Assembly: GCA_015499985.1 (NCBI GenBank)
Contig: JAAAUF010000331.1
Location: 1-39,100 of the forward strand
Length of the DNA stretch: 39,100 nt
Origin: Haplosporangium gracile
Taxonomy: Eukaryota > Mortierellomycota > Mortierellomycetes > Mortierellales > Mortierellaceae
Direction of reading: 5' to 3'
Below are positions 39,033-39,100 of the stretch, one piece after another; position 1 is the stretch's first letter; each line of letters begins with the position of its first letter. The translations under genes were made by a program, and so were the position numbers. Below the pieces are notes generated by a model. It saw only the letters and a program-made list of their open reading frames with translations. It was not told the DNA's origin and ran no database searches.

Positions 39033-39100
39033 TAGCACACGTGATTTATCCCTTACTTCGTTTTTGCGACAAATTTGTTGGTTAGTTTGCAAATATGGAG

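Noticed and set aside
1..39100. tRNA and rRNA genes
   Set aside because: No B-box (GGTTCGANTCC) with matching arms and no rRNA core motifs were seen by eye; a dedicated scan could still find a diverged one.

Overview
The window looks like nuclear DNA of a filamentous, early-diverging fungus, most likely Mortierellomycotina (inference). Almost every gene is split by short introns. These have GTAAGT, GTACGT or GTATGT donors, CTAAC or TACTAAC branch sites and AG acceptors that follow T-rich tracts. Coding regions are fairly GC-rich, leaders are very CT-rich, genes lie singly on alternating strands, and there are no operons. I see no rRNA, tRNA, CRISPR array, virus or large transposon.

Layout, left to right: (1) 1840-4194 +, a 784-residue Ser/Gln-rich protein of unknown function with a Cys-rich patch. 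(2) 4619-6621 -, a Nudix hydrolase in three exons. (3) 10249-14056 +, an ankyrin plus DIL (dilute) domain protein. (4) 14695-15616 +, cysteine dioxygenase. (5) 17157-18276 +, a TM2-domain membrane protein. (6) 20033-23708 -, an ELYS-type nucleoporin in seven exons. (7) 24875-27440 +, a TVP38/TMEM64 (VTT) membrane protein. (8) 27518-29719 -, a CUE-like, CCCH, DUF1771 and SMR protein. (9) 30037-32530 +, an asparagine synthetase domain-containing protein (ASNSD1 type) in seven exons. (10) 33124-34062 +, a glutathione S-transferase. (11) 34192-35634 -, an intronless CPA2-type cation/proton antiporter. (12) 35829-37577 -, a triple CCCH zinc-finger protein resembling ZC3H4/6/8. (13) 37697-38803 -, a four-repeat Myb/SANT protein whose N-terminus looks like a mitochondrial presequence.

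Exon chains were joined by hand, using splice motifs, preserved phase and continuity of the protein families. In every multi-exon gene the exon lengths sum to a multiple of three. The least certain junctions are the exon 3 donor of the ASNSD1-like gene and the last acceptor of the ELYS gene.

The genes do not form one pathway. They are mostly housekeeping functions: nuclear pore, RNA quality control, sulfur amino-acid oxidation, membrane traffic and ion homeostasis. Three pairs are divergent and could share promoters: Nudix/ankyrin-DIL, ELYS/VTT and SMR/ASNSD1. Four pairs are convergent. The strongest unexplained structure is at the right edge: a compact inverted-repeat element of about 155 bp flanked by a perfect 8-bp direct repeat, just upstream of the Myb gene. 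It looks like a MITE. I found no evidence for a wholly new multi-gene system. The most unusual proteins are the Myb protein with a possible mitochondrial leader, the CUE-CCCH-SMR protein and the unknown Cys-patch protein.
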